Shown here piece after piece: positions 1 through 7,365 of a stretch of DNA of 38,827 nucleotides. The notes below the pieces were generated by a model. It was given only the letters and a program-made list of their open reading frames with translations. It had not been told where the DNA came from and searched no databases. Within the stretch, counting starts at the first letter, position 1. Each line of letters opens with the position of its first letter. The position numbers and the translations under genes are program-made. Source of the DNA: CAZCSJ01 sp964501445 (lineage in GTDB: Bacteria > Patescibacteriota > Minisyncoccia > Sungbacterales > HO2-52-23); contig CAZCSJ010000007.1 of assembly GCA_964501445.1 (NCBI GenBank), positions 1 to 38,827 on the forward strand, read 5' to 3'.

Positions 1-125
1 TTCAAAACACCGGTCGAAATATTAAAAGCGGTTCCAAGGTCTTGATTAGTTAACGGTACAAAATTGACAAACCCCATAGGTAAGCCATTTCTGCGAGTAA
101 ATAGCCAATGGCTTATAGCAAACAT
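1..125 (-). CDS. possible 3'-truncated hypothetical protein
   Basis: An open frame on the minus strand runs off the left edge of the window. With the ATG at 125 it begins MFAISHWLFTRRNGLPMG and stays open to base 1 (41 codons). Codons upstream of 125 are also open back to a TGA near 220, but no ATG lies there, so the start is uncertain and TTG or GTG starts are possible. I do not recognise the family. The DNA here also contains an inverted repeat (agtaaatagc at 96-105, gctatttact at 156-165), so part of it may be repeat sequence and not a gene. Confidence 0.22.
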   Translation of the reverse strand, partial: MFAISHWLFTRRNGLPMGFVNFVPLTNQDLGTAFNISTGVL

Positions 126-170
126 CTTATAACGACTACTCACAGGTGGCAATTTGCTATTTACTGTTTC

Positions 171-206
171 GTATTTCCTCAACTTCGTTCGGAAAATATA
201 TTTTTT
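171..206. repeat. REP-like element, degenerate copy A
   Basis: This 36-bp stretch matches 531-566 inside rnhB at 31 of 36 positions. All five differences are transitions that are A or T here and G or C in the rnhB copy. Both copies share a CCTC...CGG core followed by AAATATATTTTTT. Here the copy is intergenic, downstream of rnhB. Confidence 0.7.
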
Positions 207-249
207 AATTTTGATTTGTCATTTTGCATTTTGATTTTTAATTTTTGAT
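205..249. repeat. AT-rich hairpin-module arm after rnhB
   Basis: On the minus strand, directly after the rnhB stop, comes the A-rich arm seen across this window (words such as caaaaattaaaaatcaaa, atgcaaaatgacaaatc). The same wording follows pgk and ruvX, and its complement precedes the genes downstream of them. It contains an ATG (227-229) that opens only a short frame, closed by TGA after about 16 codons. Confidence 0.6.
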
Positions 250-948
250 TTAAGTTTCATGTATCCTAAACGTCCTCCTATGCAAATCGCATCTGCCATA
301 CTTTACAAGCATTGCCCTGTGAAGTTTTGTCCCATACCCCTTATGCCGGTCAAAGCCGTACTGCGGATATTTTTTGTGGAGGCGGCGCATGAGGCGATCG
401 CGCGTTACTTTTGCGATAATGGAGGCGGCTGATATAACGGGGATTTTTTCATCGCCTTTGATGATGGTTTGCTGGGGAATATGTTTTTCCAATTTCAGTC
501 CTCCATCAAGCAACGCCAAAGGTAATTTCGGTATTCCCTCGACTCCGCTCGGGAAATATATTTTTTTTAGAGATATTCCCTGAGCTTGTCGAAGGGATTC
601 ATTTTGCAACTTTTTATACACACGCCGCGCGCCGAGAAGTGTCGCCTGATACACATTTATTTTGTCTATGATCTTTGGCGAAATCCGCGAAACGGCATAT
701 TCAATTCGGGGATGTGTCGTGAGAATTTGGAACCATTCTTCACGTTGACGCGCGGTAAGTTTTTTTGAGTCGCGTATATTTCTAAAATCCTTCCAAAATT
801 TTGCATTTTGATTTTTGAATTTTGCATTTGAAGTCGTGGCAGGGATTCGCATGCGAATCCCTGCCACGACGACAGGCCCCGCGAGCGGCCCCCGCCCAGC
901 TTCATCTATACCTATTATATAACGTGCCTTTTTTTGAGTTGCCGACAT
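250..948 (-). CDS. rnhB: ribonuclease HII with in-frame repeat insertions
   Basis: RNase HII removes RNA primers and misincorporated ribonucleotides from DNA in the cytoplasm. The 232-residue product has the acidic site intact: D15-E16 in IGIDEAGRGP, D148 in LLDGG and D184 in KVTRD, plus the conserved DSKKL at 60-64. The family is usually nearer 200 residues. The excess comes from repeats: residues about 27-39 are coded by a perfect 38-bp palindrome (833-870), residues about 40-51 (SNAKFKNQNAKF) by the AT-rich module that is intergenic elsewhere, and residues about 117-141 by two REP-like units (531-600). All three sit between conserved motifs, so the enzyme may still fold. The ATG at 948 is the only start that precedes the first motif. 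It is divergent from dnaE. Confidence 0.93.
   Translation of the reverse strand: MSATQKKARYIIGIDEAGRGPLAGPVVVAGIRMRIPATTSNAKFKNQNAKFWKDFRNIRDSKKLTARQREEWFQILTTHPRIEYAVSRISPKIIDKINVYQATLLGARRVYKKLQNESLRQAQGISLKKIYFPSGVEGIPKLPLALLDGGLKLEKHIPQQTIIKGDEKIPVISAASIIAKVTRDRLMRRLHKKYPQYGFDRHKGYGTKLHRAMLVKYGRCDLHRRTFRIHET
531..600. repeat. two adjacent REP-like units inside rnhB
   Basis: 531-566 is the second copy of the element at 171-206. Next to it, about 577-597, is tccctgagcttgtcgaaggg, whose core recurs at 15867-15886 inside the giant surface gene. Both units are read in frame and encode the residue stretch ESLRQAQGIS and then KKIYFPSGVEGIPK. Confidence 0.8.
799..829. repeat. AT-rich module fragment inside rnhB
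   Basis: The sequence ttttgcattttgattttt followed by gaattttgcattt matches the T-rich arm found at gene junctions (for example near 221-245 and 32520-32550). Here it is read in frame as NAKFKNQNAKF. The same KNQNAK string ends the RuvX protein. Confidence 0.75.
833..870. repeat. perfect 38-bp loopless palindrome inside rnhB
   Basis: The left arm gtcgtggcagggattcgca (833-851) is the exact reverse complement of the right arm (852-870). It is read in frame and encodes part of VVVAGIRMRIPATT, between the catalytic DE motif and the DSKKL motif. Confidence 0.9.
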
Positions 949-966
949 ATAATTGGATGCTATAAT
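939..966 (+). promoter_or_regulatory. candidate sigma-70 promoter for dnaE
   Basis: TTGCCG (939-944), a 16-nt spacer and a perfect TATAAT (961-966) point toward dnaE. The predicted transcript would begin near 973 and carry the ATTCG-type hairpin (975-1052) as its leader. It overlaps the 5' end of rnhB on the other strand. Confidence 0.5.
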
Positions 967-974
967 GAAACCGC

Positions 975-1052
975 GATACTAATATACTAATGCATACGAA
1001 TTATGCGAATATTTGTATCATTAGTATTCATTCGTATATTGGCATCGATGTT
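975..1052. repeat. ATTCG-type hairpin module before dnaE
   Basis: Imperfect inverted repeat built from the words atactaatg, cgaat and cattagtat, ending just before the dnaE ATG. Related wording lies between tpiA and galT (30510-30589), between galT and the GT2 gene (31594-31702), and in frame in lepA (9718-9766). Confidence 0.6.
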
Positions 1053-4000
1053 ATGAAATTCACGCATTTACACGTACACAGCCATTATAGCCTGCTTGAC
1101 GGCCTCGCTAAAATAGACGAGCTTGTCGGGCGCGCGGCAGAGCTTGAAATGGATTCCCTCGCCCTCACCGACCACGGCAATCTCTACGGCGCCATTGAAT
1201 TTTATCAGAAAGCGAAAAAAGCCGGAATCAAGCCGATTCTCGGAGTGGAGGCGTATATCGCCGCAGAGCGGATGCAGGATATGCGGCACGGCATTGATGA
1301 CAAACGCTACCACTTAACAATCCTTGCAGAAAACCTCACCGGCTATAAAAATCTCATCCAACTCGTCACCAAAGCGCACCTGGAGGGCTTTTACTACAAA
1401 CCCCGCATGGATAAAGACCTTTTGCGGAAACACTCGGAGGGGCTCGTAGCACTCTCTGGATGTTTTTCGGGCGAGATCGGCCGCGCGCTTGCGGCAAAAA
1501 ACATGGCGCATGCCGAGCGCATTGCGCGCGAATACCAAGATATTTTTGGGAAAGAGAATTTTTATCTGGAGCTCGGCGCGCACACCAACTTTGAAAACCA
1601 ACGCGTCATAAATGAAGGGCTTGAGACGCTGCGAAACAAAATCGGCGCGCGGCTTGTGCTCACAAACGACATCCACTATGTCCGCCCCGAGGACTCGCAG
1701 GCGCAAGATATTTTGGTGTCGGTCCAGACCGGCGCGAAATTTGAAGATGAGAACCGCCTCACCATGCGCGAGGCAAACCTCTCCATGCGCTCGGCAGAGG
1801 AAATGGCAGCCCTTTTCCCGGACAAACCCGAGGCCGTCGCCGCGACCCAAGAAATCGCGAGCCGCGTGAATATTGAATTAGAACTCGGGAAAAATAAACT
1901 GCCGGTCTTTGATGTGCCGCAGGGATACGATGCGGATTCGTATCTGCGCGAACTCTGTCTTCGCGGAATCCCCCGCCGCTATCGCAACGCGACCCCAGAA
2001 GTCACCGGGCGCCTTGAATACGAACTTGCGGTTATCAAACAAACCGGATTTGCCTCTTACTTTTTAATCGTGCACGATTTCGTGGACTGGGCAAAGCAAA
2101 ACCGCATTGTCGTGGGGCCGGGCCGCGGGAGTGCGGCGGGTTCTTTAGTATCTTATGTGCTGGGAATTACCAACATTGATCCGCTCACCTATAATCTCCT
2201 CTTTGAACGATTTTTGAACCCGGAACGGATTGAAATGCCCGATATTGACCTTGATTTTTCCGACACCCGCCGCGATGAAGTTATCTCCTATGTCGCAAAA
2301 AAATACGGGTACGACCATGTGGCGCAAATCATCACATTCGGAACCATGGCCGCGCGCGCCGCAATCCGCGACACGGGCCGCGCGTTGCAAATGCCGTATA
2401 GCTTCTGCGACCAAATCGCAAAACTCATTCCTTTCAACCCCACGCAGGGCGAGAAAACCGGGTGGCTCGCAAAGTCGCTTGAAAATGTGCAGGAATTTCG
2501 CGACCTTTACGAACGCGATGAGGACACAAAGCGGCTCATTGATTCGGCAATGAAACTTGAGGGCGTGGCGCGCCACGCCTCCACGCATGCCTGCGGAGTC
2601 GTCATTTCGCCTCGTCCCCTCATCCATGATGTACCGCTCCAGTACGCCACCCGCCACGGAGAGAAAAATACGGACGGGGAAAACAAAGTGGTTGTCACCC
2701 AGTACGAAATGCACGCGGTAAGCGACCTTGGACTCCTCAAAATGGATTTTTTGGGCCTCCGCAACCTCACTATTATTGAAGACGCGTTGAAACTCATTCG
2801 CGAACGGCGGGGAGAGACCATCAACATTGACGACATCCCACTTAACGACCCCGAAACATTCAAAGTATTCCAGCGTGCCGAAACCGGGGGCCTTTTCCAG
2901 TTTGAATCGCAGGGCATGAAGCGGTATTTAAAAGAACTCAAGCCCACAGAATTGGAAGACCTCATTGCCATGGTCGCCCTCTTCCGCCCCGGCCCCATGG
3001 AACTTATCCCTTCCTACATCCGCCGCAAGCACCGCAGAGAACGGGTAACCTATCTCCATCCGAAACTTGAGCCAATTCTAAAAAACACATACGGCATCGG
3101 CGTGTATCAGGAACAGATGATGCAGATTGCGCGCGACCTTGCGGGCTTCACACTTCCGGAAGCAGACATCCTCCGCAAAGCCATCGGCAAAAAAATTAAA
3201 TCCCTCCTTGCCGAGCAGCAGGAAAAATTGATTACCGGCATGCGAAAGAATGGTATTGATACCCGCACCGCAGAATCGGTCTGGGAGCTCTTCCCGCCGT
3301 TCGCGCGCTACGGATTTAACAGAAGCCACGCGGCATGCTATGCGCTCATTGCCTATCACACGGGCTTCCTCAAAGCGCACTACCCCACGGAATTTATGAC
3401 CGCGCTCCTTCGCGCCGAGGGATCGGATATTGAAAAAATTGCATTTTTTGTGGACGAGGCGCGCATGATGAATATGGAAGTGCTGCCGCCCGACATAAAC
3501 GAGAGTTTTGAAAACTTCACTATCGTGGATGATAAGAAAATCCGTTTCGGGCTTGGCGCGGTAAAAAACGTAGGGAGCAATGTGGTGCACGCGATCATTG
3601 CGTCGCGGGGGAATAAAAAATTCGCATCCATTGAGGACTTCGCGGAGCGCGTATCGCATAAAGACCTCAACAAAAAATCGCTTGAGTCACTCGTGAAATG
3701 CGGGGCGCTTGATCGCATCGGCGAACGAAATCATCTGCTCGCAAACCTTGACCTCCTGCTTGACTACAGCCGCGAGTCCTCCAAAGCGCGCGAGAACGGA
3801 CAGACCGGCCTTTTCAGCGCGAGCCCTGAAATTAAAATCGCGTCCCTCACACTCCGCCCTGCAGAACCCGCGCCCAAACGCGAATGCCTCCAGTGGGAAA
3901 AAGAGCTTTTGGGACTCTACGTGAGCGCGCATCCGTTGAAGGACTATGCGGAAAAACTCAAAGCAAACCGCGCGCTCCCGCTCCAAACCCTCACCCAAGA

Positions 4001-4259
4001 GAACATGCATAATCAACTCGTCTCGGTCGGCGGACTTGTGTCAAGCGTGCAGAAAATCATCACCAAATCCGGCGAGCCAATGCTCTTTGTGAAGTTTGAA
4101 GACCTGACCGCCCGAACCGAAGTGCTCGTGTTTCCAAAGGTGCTCGCGCGAAACCCCGCGCTCTGGCAGACCGAAAAAATATTGCTCATCCGCGGACGGC
4201 TCTCCGACAAAGACGGCACCCCGAAAATCCTTTGCGAAGACGCGGTGGAAATCGTATAA
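1053..4259 (+). CDS. dnaE: DNA polymerase III alpha subunit
   Basis: This is the replicative polymerase, adding dNTPs at the fork. The 1068-residue product opens with the PHP domain (MKFTHLHVHSHYSLLDG, metal-binding His cluster) and has GPGRGSAAGS near residue 354. The palm motif PDIDLDFSD near 397 carries two of the catalytic aspartates. QEQMMQIA and YGFNRSHAACYA follow in the fingers region, and an OB-fold lies near 985-1035. The ATG at 1053 is chosen over one at 990, because the upstream 21 codons are hairpin repeat and the family begins at MKF. The length is typical of compact DnaE1 proteins and I see no repeat insertions here. The stop codon overlaps the first base of the next palindromic repeat. 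Confidence 0.97.
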   Translation: MKFTHLHVHSHYSLLDGLAKIDELVGRAAELEMDSLALTDHGNLYGAIEFYQKAKKAGIKPILGVEAYIAAERMQDMRHGIDDKRYHLTILAENLTGYKNLIQLVTKAHLEGFYYKPRMDKDLLRKHSEGLVALSGCFSGEIGRALAAKNMAHAERIAREYQDIFGKENFYLELGAHTNFENQRVINEGLETLRNKIGARLVLTNDIHYVRPEDSQAQDILVSVQTGAKFEDENRLTMREANLSMRSAEEMAALFPDKPEAVAATQEIASRVNIELELGKNKLPVFDVPQGYDADSYLRELCLRGIPRRYRNATPEVTGRLEYELAVIKQTGFASYFLIVHDFVDWAKQNRIVVGPGRGSAAGSLVSYVLGITNIDPLTYNLLFERFLNPERIEMPDIDLDFSDTRRDEVISYVAKKYGYDHVAQIITFGTMAARAAIRDTGRALQMPYSFCDQIAKLIPFNPTQGEKTGWLAKSLENVQEFRDLYERDEDTKRLIDSAMKLEGVARHASTHACGVVISPRPLIHDVPLQYATRHGEKNTDGENKVVVTQYEMHAVSDLGLLKMDFLGLRNLTIIEDALKLIRERRGETINIDDIPLNDPETFKVFQRAETGGLFQFESQGMKRYLKELKPTELEDLIAMVALFRPGPMELIPSYIRRKHRRERVTYLHPKLEPILKNTYGIGVYQEQMMQIARDLAGFTLPEADILRKAIGKKIKSLLAEQQEKLITGMRKNGIDTRTAESVWELFPPFARYGFNRSHAACYALIAYHTGFLKAHYPTEFMTALLRAEGSDIEKIAFFVDEARMMNMEVLPPDINESFENFTIVDDKKIRFGLGAVKNVGSNVVHAIIASRGNKKFASIEDFAERVSHKDLNKKSLESLVKCGALDRIGERNHLLANLDLLLDYSRESSKARENGQTGLFSASPEIKIASLTLRPAEPAPKRECLQWEKELLGLYVSAHPLKDYAEKLKANRALPLQTLTQENMHNQLVSVGGLVSSVQKIITKSGEPMLFVKFEDLTARTEVLVFPKVLARNPALWQTEKILLIRGRLSDKDGTPKILCEDAVEIV

Positions 4260-4291
4260 TTTATTCTGCATCACCACTGACGATCGTCAGT
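4259..4291. repeat. upstream copy of the PaaX/Cas2-like flanking palindrome
   Basis: These 33 bases are identical to the first 33 of the 50-bp palindrome at 4885-4934. The remainder of the right arm has diverged, and the start codon of the next gene (4296) lies in that diverged part. Confidence 0.85.
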
Positions 4292-4295
4292 CACT

Positions 4296-4880
4296 ATGAC
4301 GAATAAAATTCTTCGCTCTCGCAACTCACCGCCGCCTTTCACGCAAGAAATTCTTGAATTTCTTGCAGGAATGGGCCGAATTGCGGTAAATGGATTTTTT
4401 CCAAAGTATAAAGCGGGGTCCGGGCCCATGCGGGCGCTGGTCGGCTTGGATCTCTCCCCGCGCGAGCGAAACCGCCGACGAACAGGGGCCGCAGAGCAAA
4501 AACGTATATCGCGCACTCTTTCCCATCTTGCCCGCCAAGGATTCGTAGCAAGGGAGGGCCCCAAAAAAACCGCGCTCTGGAGCATCACGGAGAAGGGGCA
4601 AAAGATACTCTCCTTCTTACAGGCGATTCCGGAGTTACCGCCCGAAGATGGAATGATTCGCCTTGCAATGTTTGACGTGCCCGAGAAATATAGAAAAAGT
4701 CGTAATTGGCTCCGTGCAGAACTCGCATCATGCGGTTTTGAGATGATGCAAAAAAGCGTCTGGATCGGAAAACGGCCTCTCCGCAAAGAATTCATTGAAA
4801 AGCTCCGAGAACGGAAACTCGTGGATTATATTCATATCGTAGAAATTACCAAAAAGGGAACATTAACGGAATTGATATAA
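4296..4880 (+). CDS. PaaX-like regulator with Cas2-like C-terminal domain
   Basis: The 194-residue protein has a basic N-terminus, a probable winged-helix segment (about 70-110, ending in ALWSITEKGQKIL) and a C-terminal part (about 118-185, MIRLAMFDVPEKYRKSRNWL, then KSVWIGKRP). The C-terminal part resembles the Cas2-like ferredoxin fold of PaaX-type repressors. Such stand-alone proteins are common in CPR genomes, often auto-annotated as Cas2. No CRISPR array or other cas gene is visible, so a DNA-binding regulatory role is the better inference. No Shine-Dalgarno sequence precedes the ATG. Matching palindromes lie at both ends of the gene (4259-4291 and 4885-4934), which could be operators, terminators or ends of a mobile unit. 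Confidence 0.75.
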   Translation: MTNKILRSRNSPPPFTQEILEFLAGMGRIAVNGFFPKYKAGSGPMRALVGLDLSPRERNRRRTGAAEQKRISRTLSHLARQGFVAREGPKKTALWSITEKGQKILSFLQAIPELPPEDGMIRLAMFDVPEKYRKSRNWLRAELASCGFEMMQKSVWIGKRPLRKEFIEKLRERKLVDYIHIVEITKKGTLTELI

Positions 4881-4884
4881 GAAA

Positions 4885-4934
4885 ATTTATTCTGCATCAC
4901 CACTGACGATCGTCAGTGGTGATGCAGAATAAAT
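4885..4934. repeat. perfect 50-bp loopless palindrome after the PaaX/Cas2-like gene
   Basis: The left arm (4885-4909) and right arm (4910-4934) are exact reverse complements with centre gacgatcgtc. It starts four bases after the stop codon. As RNA it would form a very stable hairpin that could end transcription, but it lacks a clear U tract. Confidence 0.9.
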
Positions 4935-5028
4935 ATTTATACATTCCTCCGGTACTACTGGATATAAAAATAAATATATACTACAATTGGTCCATATATT
5001 TCTCCCTATGGCTTCCCGATCTCGTACT

Positions 5029-6780
5029 ATGGAACAGATAGAAAAAATCCGACACTCCCTTGCCCACATCCTTGCGATCGGGGTCTTAAAAAAATTCCCG
5101 AAGGCGAAACTCGGCATTGGCCCCACGATTGAAAATGGGTTTTATTATGATTTCAAACTCCCCCGCCCCTTAAAAGACGAGGAACTCGCGGAGATTGAAA
5201 AAACCATGCGCGAGGTAATCGCGCAAAATCTTGATTTCAAAGGAGAGAAATTAACCCCGCAGAAAGCCCGTTCTGTTTTCAAAGAACAGCCGTTCAAACT
5301 TGACCTCATCAAAGAACTTGTAAAAGACAAAAAAGCGCTCACGGGGTATCGTACCGGTACATTCTTTGACCTCTGCCGCGGAGGGCATGTGAAAAATACG
5401 TCCGAAATTAACTCCGACGCCTTCCGCCTCACTTCCATTGCGGGCGCCTACTGGCGCGGCAGTGAAAAAAATCCCCAGCTCACGCGGATTTACGGCGTGG
5501 CGTTTGATACCAAAGAGGCGCTTGACGCGCACCTCCGAATGGTGGAGGAGGCAAAAAAACGCGACCATCGGAAACTCGGGAAAGAACTCAAAATCTTCAC
5601 ATTTTCGGACTATGTGGGGCCAGGACTCCCGCTCTGGCTTCCTAAAGGCACGGCGCTCATTGATGTGCTGGAACGACTTGCGAAAGAAACAGAACGCGCT
5701 GCCGGTTACCACGAAGTCCGCACGCCCCACATCGCAAAAGAAAGTATGTACAAAACCTCCGGCCATCTCCCCTACTACGCCCAAACCATGTTCCCGCCCA
5801 TGACCCTCACGGAAGAAGGCGGCGCAAAAGAGACCTACTACCTCCGAGCGATGAATTGCCCCCATCACCACCAAATTTACGCCTCCGAGCCGCGGAGCTA
5901 TCGCGACCTGCCGCTTCGGCTCTCCGAGTATGGCACGGTCTACCGATATGAAAAATCAGGAGAACTCTTTGGCCTCATGCGCGTCCGGATGCTCTCTATG
6001 AACGATGCCCACATCTACTGCGCGCCGGAACAGTTTGAAACGGAATTTCAGTCCGTGAACGACATGTATCTTGACTACTTCAAACGATTCGGTCTCACGA
6101 AATATGTCATGCGCTTCTCCACCCATGACCCGAAAGAACTCGGAAAAAAGTATGTTAACGACCCAAAACTCTGGAAGAAAACAGAAGAGATGGTACGCCG
6201 CGTCCTCAAAGAGAATCGCGTGAACTTCGTTGAGGTCCCGAATGAGGCGGCATTCTACGGCCCGAAAATTGATGTTGAGGTCTGGAGCGCCATCGGCCGC
6301 GAATTCACCATTGCGACAAATCAGGTGGACTTTGCGGTGCCCGCGCGCTTCGGACTTACCTATGCCGACAAAGACGGTAAACCGAAAACCCCGATTGTCA
6401 TCCACCGTGCGCCCCTTGGGACACATGAACGCACCATTGGTTTCCTGATTGAACACTTCGGCGGCGCGTTTCCCTTGTGGCTCGCACCGGTACAAATTAA
6501 AATCCTCACTATCAACGATGCGGCGGCGGGATATGGCGCTAACATAGAAAAACAATTACGGAATGCGGGGTACCGGACAGAGCTTGACTCACGCAACGAA
6601 ACCATCGGCAAAAAAATCCGCGAAGCGGAGCTCCAAAAAATCCCCTATCTTCTGGTCATCGGACAGAAAGAAGTATCAGAGAAAAAAGTCGCAGTCCGCG
6701 CGCGCGGAAAAGGAGACCTGGGGACTATGACGCTCGGCGAATTTTCCGCTCTGCTTGCAAAAGAAACAACTCTTGGCTAA
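5029..6780 (+). CDS. thrS: threonyl-tRNA synthetase lacking the TGS domain
   Basis: ThrRS charges tRNA-Thr in the cytoplasm. The protein starts at the editing domain: HSLAH (HxxxH) near residue 9 and DLCRGGH with the editing-site Cys near 119. The class II core follows: MNCPHH gives the zinc Cys, RVRMLSMNDAHIYC is motif 2 with the zinc His, and IVIHRAPLGTHERTIGF is motif 3 with the second zinc His. An anticodon-binding domain ends the protein. At 583 residues it is shorter than the roughly 640 of E. coli ThrRS because the N-terminal TGS domain is absent. Starts at 5008 (ATG) or 4987 (TTG) are possible. I chose 5029 because family members without TGS begin MEQIE.IRHSLAH. No Shine-Dalgarno sequence precedes any of the three. 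Confidence 0.93.
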   Translation: MEQIEKIRHSLAHILAIGVLKKFPKAKLGIGPTIENGFYYDFKLPRPLKDEELAEIEKTMREVIAQNLDFKGEKLTPQKARSVFKEQPFKLDLIKELVKDKKALTGYRTGTFFDLCRGGHVKNTSEINSDAFRLTSIAGAYWRGSEKNPQLTRIYGVAFDTKEALDAHLRMVEEAKKRDHRKLGKELKIFTFSDYVGPGLPLWLPKGTALIDVLERLAKETERAAGYHEVRTPHIAKESMYKTSGHLPYYAQTMFPPMTLTEEGGAKETYYLRAMNCPHHHQIYASEPRSYRDLPLRLSEYGTVYRYEKSGELFGLMRVRMLSMNDAHIYCAPEQFETEFQSVNDMYLDYFKRFGLTKYVMRFSTHDPKELGKKYVNDPKLWKKTEEMVRRVLKENRVNFVEVPNEAAFYGPKIDVEVWSAIGREFTIATNQVDFAVPARFGLTYADKDGKPKTPIVIHRAPLGTHERTIGFLIEHFGGAFPLWLAPVQIKILTINDAAAGYGANIEKQLRNAGYRTELDSRNETIGKKIREAELQKIPYLLVIGQKEVSEKKVAVRARGKGDLGTMTLGEFSALLAKETTLG

Positions 6781-6789
6781 TCACGCGCC

Positions 6790-7257
6790 ATGCCCACAAA
6801 GATACACCTCCTCATCGCCCTCTCGCTCGTCGGACTCCTTGGCGGATGTCTGGTTGCCTATGCGCACGAAGGCGAAAATCACGGAATACCGGAAGTCACC
6901 TACGAGGAGCTCGGCGCCACAAAACCCTCGCTCCTTCCCTCACACACGTTCTACTTCCTCAAAGAGTGGAGGCGCGCGTTCGTGCTCCTCTTCACATTTG
7001 ATTCGGTAAAAAAAGCCGCACGGGAAGCCGAATTTACAAATGAAAAAGCGGCGGAAGTAAAGGCGCTCGCAGAAGAAAATCTTGAACACACCGACGCGTT
7101 TACGCGCGCGATCCAAAACTATCGCACGGCGCGCGCGCGCGCCGAGAAACGGCTCCAGTCGCTCGCGCAAAATCCCCACGCGGCAGAACTTCTCATCAAA
7201 ACAGAGGAGCGCGCAAAAGCCCACGAAGCGCTTTTTGAAGAACTTCAGGGACGGTAA
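6790..7257 (+). CDS. DUF5667-like secreted protein
   Basis: A 155-residue protein of unknown function. The first 25 residues look like a signal peptide (hydrophobic IHLLIALSLVGLLGG), with a possible signal peptidase I site after AYA and a weak lipobox-like LGGC. The segment LLPSHTFYFLKEWRRAFVLLFTF matches the pattern of DUF5667 proteins (LLP.SPFYFLK.W...). The remainder is Ala/Glu/Lys-rich and probably helical, suggesting an extracytoplasmic helical bundle. It starts nine bases after thrS and is probably cotranscribed with it. The family call is from memory of the motif, not from a search. Confidence 0.7.
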   Translation: MPTKIHLLIALSLVGLLGGCLVAYAHEGENHGIPEVTYEELGATKPSLLPSHTFYFLKEWRRAFVLLFTFDSVKKAAREAEFTNEKAAEVKALAEENLEHTDAFTRAIQNYRTARARAEKRLQSLAQNPHAAELLIKTEERAKAHEALFEELQGR

Positions 7258-7260
7258 TGG

Positions 7261-7365
7261 ATCCCGTTACATTTCAGCGGGGTAGAGACCGCCCGTAGAA
7301 ATGGTATACATCTTACCGCGGTAACCCCGCGGTAAGACCACGGGGTTTCAAAAATGTAACGGGAT
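7261..7365. repeat. 105-bp element with 14-bp terminal inverted repeats
   Basis: atcccgttacattt (7261-7274) and its exact complement (7352-7365) bound a segment containing a 10-bp stem with 5-nt loop (cttaccgcgg at 7312-7321, ccgcggtaag at 7327-7336). The right terminal repeat includes the first two bases of the miaA start codon. I see only one copy in the window. Confidence 0.7.

Noticed and set aside
990..1052. DnaE start at 990
   Set aside because: The extra 21 codons lie in the ATTCG-type hairpin, and DnaE proteins begin at the MKFTHLHVHS PHP motif.
4296..4880. Cas2-like protein as part of a CRISPR-Cas system
   Set aside because: No array of equal direct repeats with unique spacers and no cas1 or effector gene in the window. 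The N-terminal winged-helix part fits a PaaX-type regulator.
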